Source: Vibrio mediterranei | GTDB lineage: Bacteria; Pseudomonadota; Gammaproteobacteria; Enterobacterales; Vibrionaceae | Assembly (NCBI RefSeq): GCF_900088415.1 | Contig: NZ_FLLQ01000010.1 | Coordinates: forward strand, 85,360-149,359 | Direction: 5' to 3' | Length of the DNA stretch: 64,000 nucleotides | Shown: piece by piece, positions 1 through 6,394 of the stretch | Position numbering within the stretch: the first letter of the stretch is position 1 | Layout of the letters: each line of letters starts with the position of its first letter | Program-made: the position numbers and the translations under genes | The notes under the pieces: model-generated | What the model was told of the DNA's origin: nothing | Databases searched by the model: none | What the model saw: only the letters and a program-made list of their open reading frames with translations

Positions 1-2
1 AA

Positions 3-344
3 GCGATGTCTGACACAATGGCGACAATGGGCGCATACATTGTAATGTCATTCTTCTGTGCACAGTTCCTAGCGGCGTTTGGTCAATCAAACATTGGTAC
101 TATGCTGGCGCTTTACGGTGCAGAAGGTCTGAAAGCGATGAACCTTCCTGGTGAAGCGACGATTGTTGGTATGATTCTGCTAACAGCGTGTGTAAACCTA
201 CTTGTTGGTTCTGCATCTGCGAAATGGGCACTGATTGGCCCTATCCTTGTTCCAATGCTAATTGGTTGGACAATCTTCTTGCTAGCTTACTGGGCACTAG
301 GTATCCCTCTAGGTATCCAAGCGCCATACACTTATACAATGTAA
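3..344 (+). CDS. AbgT-family transporter, 3' part only, with an internal in-frame deletion
   Basis: The reading frame is open from the window edge, so the true start lies outside. The visible 112-114 residues match the C-terminal part of AbgT (aminobenzoyl-glutamate type) ion-coupled transporters and align with the intact paralogue at 14479-16065. Alignment runs to the V-P-M-L motif (residues 435-438 of the paralogue) and resumes at the G-W near residue 502. About 62 residues between are missing, including the motif R-I-G-D-S-T-T-N and at least one membrane segment. The frame and the natural stop are kept. The family is known to use this C-terminal region for transport, so I infer a non-functional or altered protein. 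Calling it a pseudogene is reasonable. Family assignment is secure; functional state is inference. Confidence 0.85.
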   Translation, partial: AMSDTMATMGAYIVMSFFCAQFLAAFGQSNIGTMLALYGAEGLKAMNLPGEATIVGMILLTACVNLLVGSASAKWALIGPILVPMLIGWTIFLLAYWALGIPLGIQAPYTYTM

Positions 345-363
345 GTTGATAGACAGTTAGAAC

Positions 364-396
364 AAAGCCCGCCCTTTCTATAAAGGGCGGGCTTTT
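364..396. terminator. Bidirectional intrinsic terminator
   Basis: A 14-bp perfect stem (364-377 with 382-395) closes a CTAT loop. The stem ends in AAA/TTT on both sides. It sits between the converging AbgT gene and fghA and can end both transcripts. Confidence 0.9.
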
Positions 397-418
397 TAGT
401 TTAAGTAATAGCTGAAGC

Positions 419-1264
419 TTAGTCTTTCAAGAATCCAGCATGAAAGCGTAAGTGATCTTCAATAAAGCTCTGAATGAAGAAATAGCTGTGGTCATAACCA
501 GGCTGCATACGTAGCTTTATATCACTGCCAGAAATTTCTGCCGCAGCTAATAACAGCTCTGGCTTTAGCTGCTCTTGTAGGAATCCGTCATCTTCCCCTT
601 GGTCTACTAAAATTGGCAGCGTTGCCATCTTAGCTTTAAGCAGCTCAGCACTGTCATACTGTTTCCAGTCATTCGTATTGTTACCAAGGTACTGACTCAG
701 TGCTTTTTGGCCCCAAGGGCAGTTCATTGGATTACTGATTGGGCTAAATGCCGAAATAGAGCGATATCTATCACTGTTCTTTAATCCAATCGTTAGCGCA
801 CCATGTCCGCCCATGCTGTGTCCAGAAATGGATCGAACCTGCGTGACAGGGAAGTGCTGTTCGATAAGCGATGGCAACTCATCGACGACATAGTTGTACA
901 TTTGATAGTGTTGATTCCAAGGTGCTTGTGTCGCATTTACATAGAACCCAGCGCCTAGACCGAAGTCGTATGCACCCTCGGCATCATCAGGTACATCTTC
1001 ACCGCGAGGGCTAGTATCAGGTGCGACGATGGCAATACCGAGTTTTGCCGCCATGCGGAAAGCGCCTGCTTTTTGCATGAAGTTTTCGTCGGTGCAGGTT
1101 AAACCTGAAAGCCAGTAGAGGACGGGGACTGGATTATCAGCGCTCGCTTCTGGTGGTAAATAGATGGCAAATCTCATCTGGCAGCTCAATGCCGAAGATT
1201 GGTGATGGTACTGTTTGTGCCACCCACCAAATACTTTGGCTTGGCTTACATTTTCTATGGTCAT
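419..1264 (-). CDS. fghA: S-formylglutathione hydrolase
   Basis: FghA hydrolyses S-formylglutathione to formate and glutathione, the second step of glutathione-dependent formaldehyde detoxification in the cytoplasm. The protein (281 aa from this start) has the alpha/beta-hydrolase esterase fold, with nucleophile Ser150 in G-H-S-M-G-G, probable Asp226 and His259, and the conserved G-L-T-C-T-D-E-N segment near residue 55. Length matches the family. A longer frame begins at 1318, overlapping the frmA stop as TAATG, and adds 18 residues. I prefer the internal ATG because homology begins there, although the overlap suggests translational coupling, so the start is uncertain. It lies directly downstream of frmA and forms an operon with it. 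Confidence 0.93.
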   Translation of the reverse strand: MTIENVSQAKVFGGWHKQYHHQSSALSCQMRFAIYLPPEASADNPVPVLYWLSGLTCTDENFMQKAGAFRMAAKLGIAIVAPDTSPRGEDVPDDAEGAYDFGLGAGFYVNATQAPWNQHYQMYNYVVDELPSLIEQHFPVTQVRSISGHSMGGHGALTIGLKNSDRYRSISAFSPISNPMNCPWGQKALSQYLGNNTNDWKQYDSAELLKAKMATLPILVDQGEDDGFLQEQLKPELLLAAAEISGSDIKLRMQPGYDHSYFFIQSFIEDHLRFHAGFLKD

Positions 1265-1317
1265 TCTATCAATCCAATTTAAAAGCAAGGGCTCTAGTAC
1301 ACTAGAGCCCTGAATCA

Positions 1318-2442
1318 TTAATAGTGAATAACGGTACGAATACTTTCGCCTTTATGCATTAATTCGAATGCTTCGTTAATGTCTTCCAGTGGCATGGTAT
1401 GAGTGATGAACTCTTGTAAGCCGAACTCACCTGCCATATAACGGTTAACGATTTCTGGTAGTTCACTACGGCCTTTAACACCACCGAAAGCACTACCACG
1501 CCATACGCGACCAGTCACGAGTTGGAATGGACGAGTTGAGATCTCTTGACCTGCACCCGCTACACCGATGATAACGGACTCACCCCAACCTTTGTGGCAG
1601 CACTCAAGTGCTTGACGCATCACGTTTACGTTACCGATACATTCGAAAGAGTAATCAACACCACCATCCGTCATCTCAATAATCACTTCTTGAATTGGCT
1701 TATCGAATTTTTGTGGATTGATCACGTCAGTCGCGCCAAGTTGCTGAGCAAGCTCGAACTTGCTTTCATTGATGTCAACACCAATGATTTTGCTAGCGCC
1801 AGCCATACGAGCACCAATGATAGCTGATAGCCCGATACCCCCAAGACCGAAGATAGCAACAGTGTCGCCTTTCTCCACTTTCGCTGTGTTCAGTACCGCA
1901 CCCATACCGGTAGTAACACCACAACCAAGTAAACATACTTCCTCTAGAGGCGCTTCTTTGTTTACTTTAGCCAGAGAAATTTCTGGTAGTACGGTGTATT
2001 CAGAGAAAGTTGAACAACCCATGTAGTGGTAAATCGGTTGACCGTCTTTGTAGAAACGAGTCGTACCATCTGGCATCAGACCTTTACCTTGAGTCTCACG
2101 AACTGCTTGGCAAAGGTTAGTTTTACCTGATTTACAGAACTTACATTCGCCACATTCTGCTGTGTAAAGTGGAATAACATGGTCGCCAACTTCAACACTT
2201 GTTACACCTTCACCAACCATTTCTACAATGCCGCCACCTTCGTGGCCAAGAATGCTTGGGAAAATACCTTCTGGATCATCGCCAGATAGAGTGAATGCAT
2301 CGGTGTGACATACGCCAGTAGCAACGATTTTTACGAGTACTTCACCAGCTTTTGGAAGCATTACATCCACTTCTTCCATTTTAAGTGGTTGGTTAGGGCC
2401 CCAAGCAACAGCAGCACGTGATTTGATAAATTGTTCAGTCAT
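1318..2442 (-). CDS. frmA: S-(hydroxymethyl)glutathione dehydrogenase / class III alcohol dehydrogenase
   Basis: This zinc- and NAD-dependent enzyme oxidises S-hydroxymethylglutathione, the spontaneous adduct of formaldehyde and glutathione. At 374 aa it has the usual class III ADH length. Catalytic zinc ligands are Cys45, His67 and Cys174. The structural zinc site is Cys97, Cys100, Cys103 and Cys111. The nucleotide-binding glycine motif G-L-G-G-I-G lies near residue 200. It is first gene of the frmA-fghA operon and is divergent from a LysR-type regulator about 170 bp away, the usual arrangement for formaldehyde-responsive control in Vibrio and relatives. Strong call on both sequence and context. 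Confidence 0.96.
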   Translation of the reverse strand: MTEQFIKSRAAVAWGPNQPLKMEEVDVMLPKAGEVLVKIVATGVCHTDAFTLSGDDPEGIFPSILGHEGGGIVEMVGEGVTSVEVGDHVIPLYTAECGECKFCKSGKTNLCQAVRETQGKGLMPDGTTRFYKDGQPIYHYMGCSTFSEYTVLPEISLAKVNKEAPLEEVCLLGCGVTTGMGAVLNTAKVEKGDTVAIFGLGGIGLSAIIGARMAGASKIIGVDINESKFELAQQLGATDVINPQKFDKPIQEVIIEMTDGGVDYSFECIGNVNVMRQALECCHKGWGESVIIGVAGAGQEISTRPFQLVTGRVWRGSAFGGVKGRSELPEIVNRYMAGEFGLQEFITHTMPLEDINEAFELMHKGESIRTVIHY

Positions 2443-2614
2443 GGTTATTCCTTATTATTACAAGGTCACAAAATTAACTAACGGCTAACTTGAGTAAGAC
2501 TAGTTCACTTCACGCCGTTTGCATCAGATGGGGCTAGTATATTTATTTCTTAAATAATGATAATTAGCATAAATTGAAATACACTATTACATGAAAGTAA
2601 TAGTGAGGGTTGAA

Positions 2615-3499
2615 ATGGCAAATTGGGAAGGGATCAATGAGTTTGTAGCAGTGGTAGAAACGCAGAGCTTTACTGGTGCAGCAGACAGGTTGGCAACATC
2701 AGTAGCCAATATTAGTCGCAGAGTGAATGCGTTGGAGGAAAAGCTCGGCGTAAAGCTATTTGTTAGAACTACTCGCAAGGTTTCAGTAACGGAAGTGGGG
2801 GCGACTTACTATCAACACTGTAAACCTCTTGTTGATGGACTAGCGTTGGCAGAATTAGCGATTACTCAGTTGCAATCGACGCCTAAGGGTAAAATAAAGA
2901 TGACGGCGCCAGTCACCTTTGGTGAACAAGTTCTTGCGCCGTTGATGCACGAGTTTCTGTTGATGCACCCACAAATTGAATTGGACTTGATTCTTTCTAA
3001 CCAGAAAATGAACTTGGTAGAAGAAGGGTTTGACCTAGCCGTTCGTCTTGGTCGACTAGAAGACTCTTCTATGATGGCCAGAAAACTACTCGACCGACAT
3101 ATGTTTGTGTGTGCAAGTCCAACCTACCTTGAAAACCATGGTGAGCCTCATACACTGTCTGAATTGAAAAGGCATAGCTGTTTACGAGGTTCAACAAAGT
3201 ACTGGCGTTTCGATGAAAAAGGGTCTGAGCGTCTTATTCACGTTGAAGGTCGAGTTCAATGCAACAGTGGTTATGCGCTCGTTGATGCGGCTTTAAAAGG
3301 ATTAGGCATAGTGCAACTTCCTGATTACTATGTGCAGCCGTATTTGGAAGCTGGGGAGCTGGTGGAAGTGCTGACTCCATATCGAGGTGATCGTGAGGGT
3401 ATTTGGGCATTGTATCCACAGAACCGAATGCTCACTTCGAAAGTTCGAACGTTAATTGATTACTTATCAGAAGCATTAAGCCGAGAAAAACATGACTGA
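2615..3499 (+). CDS. LysR-family transcriptional regulator, likely controlling frmA-fghA
   Basis: The protein (294 aa) has an N-terminal winged helix-turn-helix (about residues 5-62, with the typical F-T-G-A-A-D-R-L pattern) and a LysR substrate-binding domain to the C-terminus. The start at 2615 is preceded by GAGGG at good spacing; an upstream in-frame ATG at 2591 would add 8 residues and has no clear ribosome site. It is divergent from frmA, so regulation of formaldehyde detoxification is the likely role (inference from context; the inducer is not readable). Its 3' end overlaps tadA by 8 bp, so the two are probably translationally coupled. Confidence 0.9.
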   Translation: MANWEGINEFVAVVETQSFTGAADRLATSVANISRRVNALEEKLGVKLFVRTTRKVSVTEVGATYYQHCKPLVDGLALAELAITQLQSTPKGKIKMTAPVTFGEQVLAPLMHEFLLMHPQIELDLILSNQKMNLVEEGFDLAVRLGRLEDSSMMARKLLDRHMFVCASPTYLENHGEPHTLSELKRHSCLRGSTKYWRFDEKGSERLIHVEGRVQCNSGYALVDAALKGLGIVQLPDYYVQPYLEAGELVEVLTPYRGDREGIWALYPQNRMLTSKVRTLIDYLSEALSREKHD

Positions 3500-4028
3500 T
3501 GAACAAATGACCTTTGAGTTTAATGATGAAGACCGTCATTTTATGCAACGCGCGATGGAGTTGGCGAATCATGCTGAATCTGAAGGTGAAGTGCCTGTTG
3601 GAGCGGTATTAGTCAGAGGTGGGGAGATTATCGCTGAAGGATGGAATCAATCTATCGGTAATCACGACGCGACGGCGCATGCTGAGATGCAAGTGATTCG
3701 TAAAGCAGGCCAGAGCCTAGAAAACTATCGACTGCTGGATACGACATTGTATGTAACGCTAGAGCCATGTCCAATGTGCGCTGGAGCTCTGCTGCATAGT
3801 CGTGTAAAGCGGATTGTATTCGGTGCACCTGATTTAAAAGCTGGCGCAGCAGGGACGGTATTAAACTTGTTTGAGAGCCAAGCATCGTATCACTACGCCG
3901 ATGTTGAATCTGGGTTATTAGAAGCGGAATGTCGTCATCAATTGCAGGCATTTTTCAAACGCAGACGCAAAGAAATAAAACAAAAGAAGCAAGAGAAGCG
4001 TGATGAACAGATGAAGGGTGAAGAGTAA
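3492..4028 (+). CDS. tadA: tRNA-specific adenosine deaminase
   Basis: TadA converts adenosine-34 of the tRNA-Arg(ACG) anticodon to inosine, an essential step for decoding CGN codons. The CDA-fold zinc site is visible: His63 and Glu65 in H-A-E, and Cys93 and Cys96 in P-C-P-M-C. At 178 aa it is slightly longer than the E. coli protein because of a Lys/Arg/Glu-rich C-terminal tail (about residues 154-178) that may help bind tRNA (inference). The start ATG lies inside the end of the LysR gene (8-bp overlap). Confidence 0.96.
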   Translation: MTDEQMTFEFNDEDRHFMQRAMELANHAESEGEVPVGAVLVRGGEIIAEGWNQSIGNHDATAHAEMQVIRKAGQSLENYRLLDTTLYVTLEPCPMCAGALLHSRVKRIVFGAPDLKAGAAGTVLNLFESQASYHYADVESGLLEAECRHQLQAFFKRRRKEIKQKKQEKRDEQMKGEE

Positions 4029-4035
4029 TTTTTAG

Positions 4036-4062
4036 CAAACATCTGCTGGGCAGATGTTTGCT
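4036..4062. terminator. Hairpin between converging tadA and small ORF
   Basis: A perfect 12-bp inverted repeat (4036-4047 with 4051-4062) closes a 3-base loop. There is no proper T-run after the stem on either strand, so it may act as a bidirectional stop or protect the 3' end rather than being a textbook terminator. Confidence 0.5.
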
Positions 4063-4071
4063 GTCTGTGCT

Positions 4072-4209
4072 TTATGGAGTGAGTAACTGCATAAAAGCTC
4101 GGTGACGCCAAATAACTTTCTTTTTATTATTGGCCATTTTTCTTTTGCGGCGGTTTGCTGCCACCGTCTTATTAAGGTGTTTAGATTGCATTCTTTTCCT
4201 TGCAAGCAT
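4072..4209 (-). CDS. Hypothetical 45-residue, highly basic protein
   Basis: I do not recognise this protein. The ATG at 4209 is preceded by a perfect AGGAGG at about 7 bases, the strongest Shine-Dalgarno sequence noted here for an unassigned ORF. The 45 residues contain 15 Lys/Arg, 2 His and no Asp or Glu, with basic clusters R-R-K-R-K (20-24) and K-K-K (29-31). No signal peptide or membrane segment is seen. The composition suggests binding to RNA, the ribosome or DNA (inference). It lies between tadA and mltF, reads leftward and converges on tadA. The frame extends upstream to a start at 4263, but the ribosome site supports 4209. That it is a real gene is likely, not proven. Confidence 0.62.
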   Translation of the reverse strand: MLARKRMQSKHLNKTVAANRRKRKMANNKKKVIWRHRAFMQLLTP

Positions 4210-4523
4210 AAAACTACCTCCTATCACGAAAGATAAACCTCTCCGATCTGTATCTAGACACAATCATTGCGTAATAGATTTCCTTATCAATGGATCGATG
4301 CCGGAGTACGAAACACAATCCACCGCCCAACCTTGTCGTAGGGTGATTTCGATTATGCTGAGTATTTGCAGAGGGCACGACAGTACCTTGCGATAGAAGA
4401 GATTATCTCGCCAAGCGAAGCGTTGGCGAATGATCAATCTCAAAGTTTAATGTAAGGGCTTGAGAATAAGATTTCAAGTATGCGATATACGATCACATTC
4501 GCATACTTGAAGATTCCTGATAG
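4210..4523. other. Intergenic region between small ORF and mltF
   Basis: About 314 bp without a convincing gene. It holds the ribosome-binding site and presumably the promoter of the small leftward ORF, a short C-G-C-C-A-A / T-T-G-G-C-G inverted repeat near 4412-4430, and the larger inverted repeat at 4473-4511. A rightward open frame through 4130-4396 has no ribosome site and overlaps the small ORF, so I do not call it. Confidence 0.5.
4473..4511. repeat. 12-bp perfect inverted repeat downstream of mltF
   Basis: TTCAAGTATGCG (4473-4484) and CGCATACTTGAA (4500-4511) are perfect complements around a 15-base loop, starting 12 bases past the mltF stop. There is no T-run on the minus strand, so it is not a standard terminator. 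It could stabilise the mltF mRNA 3' end or bind a protein. Confidence 0.6.
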
Positions 4524-6098
4524 TTAACGTCCTGAGTGTCCAGTTTTCTGTGCTGACGTAGAGTCTGAGGCTGAGCTAACTGCCCCTTGCTCTGACGCGA
4601 CAGCGCCGGATACTGGAGGCAGGGCTGGGATGACGATTAAGTCTTCAGTACTGATTTCTTTATCAGCCTCAACGGCTATCTGTTTGTCAATATGACCAAT
4701 AATGCTTTGATAGTAGCGGCGAATATTCTCGACATAATTTCTTGCCTCATCACCGCGAGCATAGCCGTAACGTGTCTGGCTGTAATATTTCTTTTGACGT
4801 AATAACGGTAAACGATCTTTCACATCCGCCCAAGCATCAGGATCACCACCTTGTCGTTTTGTCAGGCGTCTTGCGTCCATCATATGACCGAAGCCGACGT
4901 TATAAGAGGCGAGGGCAAACCAGATTTTCTCATGTTCCGCGATAGAATCTGGAACACGATCAACAATTCGTCTTAAGTATTCCACACCGCCACGAACAGA
5001 CTGTTCTGGATCCAAGCGGTTGGTCACACCAACACTTTTCGCCGTCGGTAATGTAAGCATCATCATACCACGAACACCTGTTGGCGATTTAGCCACAGGA
5101 TTCCAGTGAGACTCTTGATAGGCAAGAGCCGCGATTAAGCGCCAATCAAATTCGTTCGAATATTTCTTGAAGAGAGGCGACCACTTAGGCAATTTGCCAT
5201 CTAAAGCACGGATAAACGCGCGAGTATCGACATAGTCGAAGACACCAATGTGTCCGATATATTTCTCTTCTAAATTCGCCAGTTCACCTGTCTGTTTCAA
5301 GCGGCCAAAGAATTCGATCAATAACGCGTACAAACTCTCGTCTTCTGACTTTCGCATATACCAAGAGATCGGTTGATCTTCGGTCATTTCAAACGCCAAT
5401 GCGAGATCAGGATAAATCCGTTGAGAAAGTGACAGTTCCACAGAGTCTGCCATGGTGAACTTAAGTTGGCCTTCAGAAACCTGCTTTAATAGGTCATTGA
5501 CGTCAGCATTAGCATCAATGTAGTAGCGGAAGTCAGGGTTTTGGTTAGCGACATTCGCCAGCGTTTGCTCAAAGTGAGAGTCTTTTACTATCGCAAAGAC
5601 CTCTTCACCATCGGCTTTATCGATTAACTCTTGCTGGTTGTTTAATAATTGCTCTAAGTTTCTTGGTCGCCATTGACCTTTCTTATAAACCACCTGTTGG
5701 CTCACGTAGTAGTAGGCAGGGCCTGCACGGAAGTGGTTGATGCGCTCTGGAGATTGGCTTAGTCCAGCGGCGATAATATCGATTTCACCTTTTTGCAAAG
5801 CTGGAAATAGACTTGCTTGGCGGTAAGCGGGTTTCATTTCCAACCGCACACCCAGTTCGTCGGCAAACTGTCTTGCAAGCTCGTAGTCCAAGCCAGTTGG
5901 ACCATCAGGGCCAATGTAATAAGAGAGTTGATTATTGAGTGTACCGACACGAAGGACACCGCGCTCTTTAATGTTCTCTAGTTCGCTTTTGGGATCAGAG
6001 TCGATTTGGCAGCCTGCCATTCCAAGCGTTAACAGACAAACGGATAGTAATTTGAGCCAGCGTAAATTTAACCAATAAACAGCAGATGGATTTTGCAT
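4524..6098 (-). CDS. mltF: Membrane-bound lytic murein transglycosylase F
   Basis: MltF cleaves peptidoglycan glycan strands to 1,6-anhydro-muropeptides at the outer membrane. The protein (524 aa) starts with a hydrophobic signal ending in the lipobox-like L-G-M-A-G-C (Cys30). An ABC-type solute-binding domain fold follows (about residues 45-280), then a C-terminal SLT domain from about 300 with catalytic Glu329 in Y-Q-E-S-H-W-N-P. The last about 45 residues are low-complexity and rich in Ser, Ala and Thr. It is divergent from purL, a conserved neighbourhood. The solute-binding domain is known in the family to modulate activity on muropeptide binding. Confidence 0.95.
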   Translation of the reverse strand: MQNPSAVYWLNLRWLKLLSVCLLTLGMAGCQIDSDPKSELENIKERGVLRVGTLNNQLSYYIGPDGPTGLDYELARQFADELGVRLEMKPAYRQASLFPALQKGEIDIIAAGLSQSPERINHFRAGPAYYYVSQQVVYKKGQWRPRNLEQLLNNQQELIDKADGEEVFAIVKDSHFEQTLANVANQNPDFRYYIDANADVNDLLKQVSEGQLKFTMADSVELSLSQRIYPDLALAFEMTEDQPISWYMRKSEDESLYALLIEFFGRLKQTGELANLEEKYIGHIGVFDYVDTRAFIRALDGKLPKWSPLFKKYSNEFDWRLIAALAYQESHWNPVAKSPTGVRGMMMLTLPTAKSVGVTNRLDPEQSVRGGVEYLRRIVDRVPDSIAEHEKIWFALASYNVGFGHMMDARRLTKRQGGDPDAWADVKDRLPLLRQKKYYSQTRYGYARGDEARNYVENIRRYYQSIIGHIDKQIAVEADKEISTEDLIVIPALPPVSGAVASEQGAVSSASDSTSAQKTGHSGR

Positions 6099-6236
6099 TA
6101 ATTCATTTATCTCACAACGATAGTGCTGCCTTTATACCAAAGCTAGCGAGCTTGGCAAAGCAAGAAGGCATAAACACCCGAGAGTGGTCACTCTATCACC
6201 ATGACGATATCGTTTGCTGCAAATCGAAAAAAAATG

Positions 6237-6252
6237 ACGAAAACGTTTGCGT
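6237..6252. promoter_or_regulatory. PurR operator upstream of purL
   Basis: The 16 bases at 6237-6252 match the reverse form of the PurR consensus ACGCAAACGTTTTCNT at all informative positions. The box lies just upstream of the predicted purL -35 element, so hypoxanthine/guanine-bound PurR would repress purL. A matching box precedes purM at 55287. Confidence 0.88.
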
Positions 6253-6258
6253 TAGCGG

Positions 6259-6287
6259 TTACGTCACAAAAAAAAATCCTCTATAAT
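6259..6287 (+). promoter_or_regulatory. Sigma-70 promoter of purL
   Basis: TTACGT (6259-6264) and a perfect TATAAT (6282-6287) are spaced by 17 bases. They are followed by a leader of about 100 bases to the purL ATG. An A9 run lies in the spacer. Confidence 0.72.
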
Positions 6288-6394
6288 AGCGCCGCATTAG
6301 AGCAGGATAAATTGTTATAAGTTCAGAAATGCAAGCTAACTATTTGAATTTATACTAATTTCACCTCAATCAACTGCATAAGAGACCTAAGCAC

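Noticed and set aside
1265..1318. Longer FghA start at 1318
   Set aside because: It overlaps the frmA stop as TAATG and is possible, but the 18 extra residues have no match to the family. I keep the internal ATG and flag the doubt.
4130..4396. Rightward 88-codon open frame opposite the small basic ORF
   Set aside because: No ribosome-binding site, no family resemblance, and it overlaps the better supported leftward ORF.
6086..6286. 66-codon frame across the mltF/purL promoter region
   Set aside because: It begins within mltF on the opposite strand and covers the PurR box and the purL promoter elements, so it is a chance frame in regulatory DNA.
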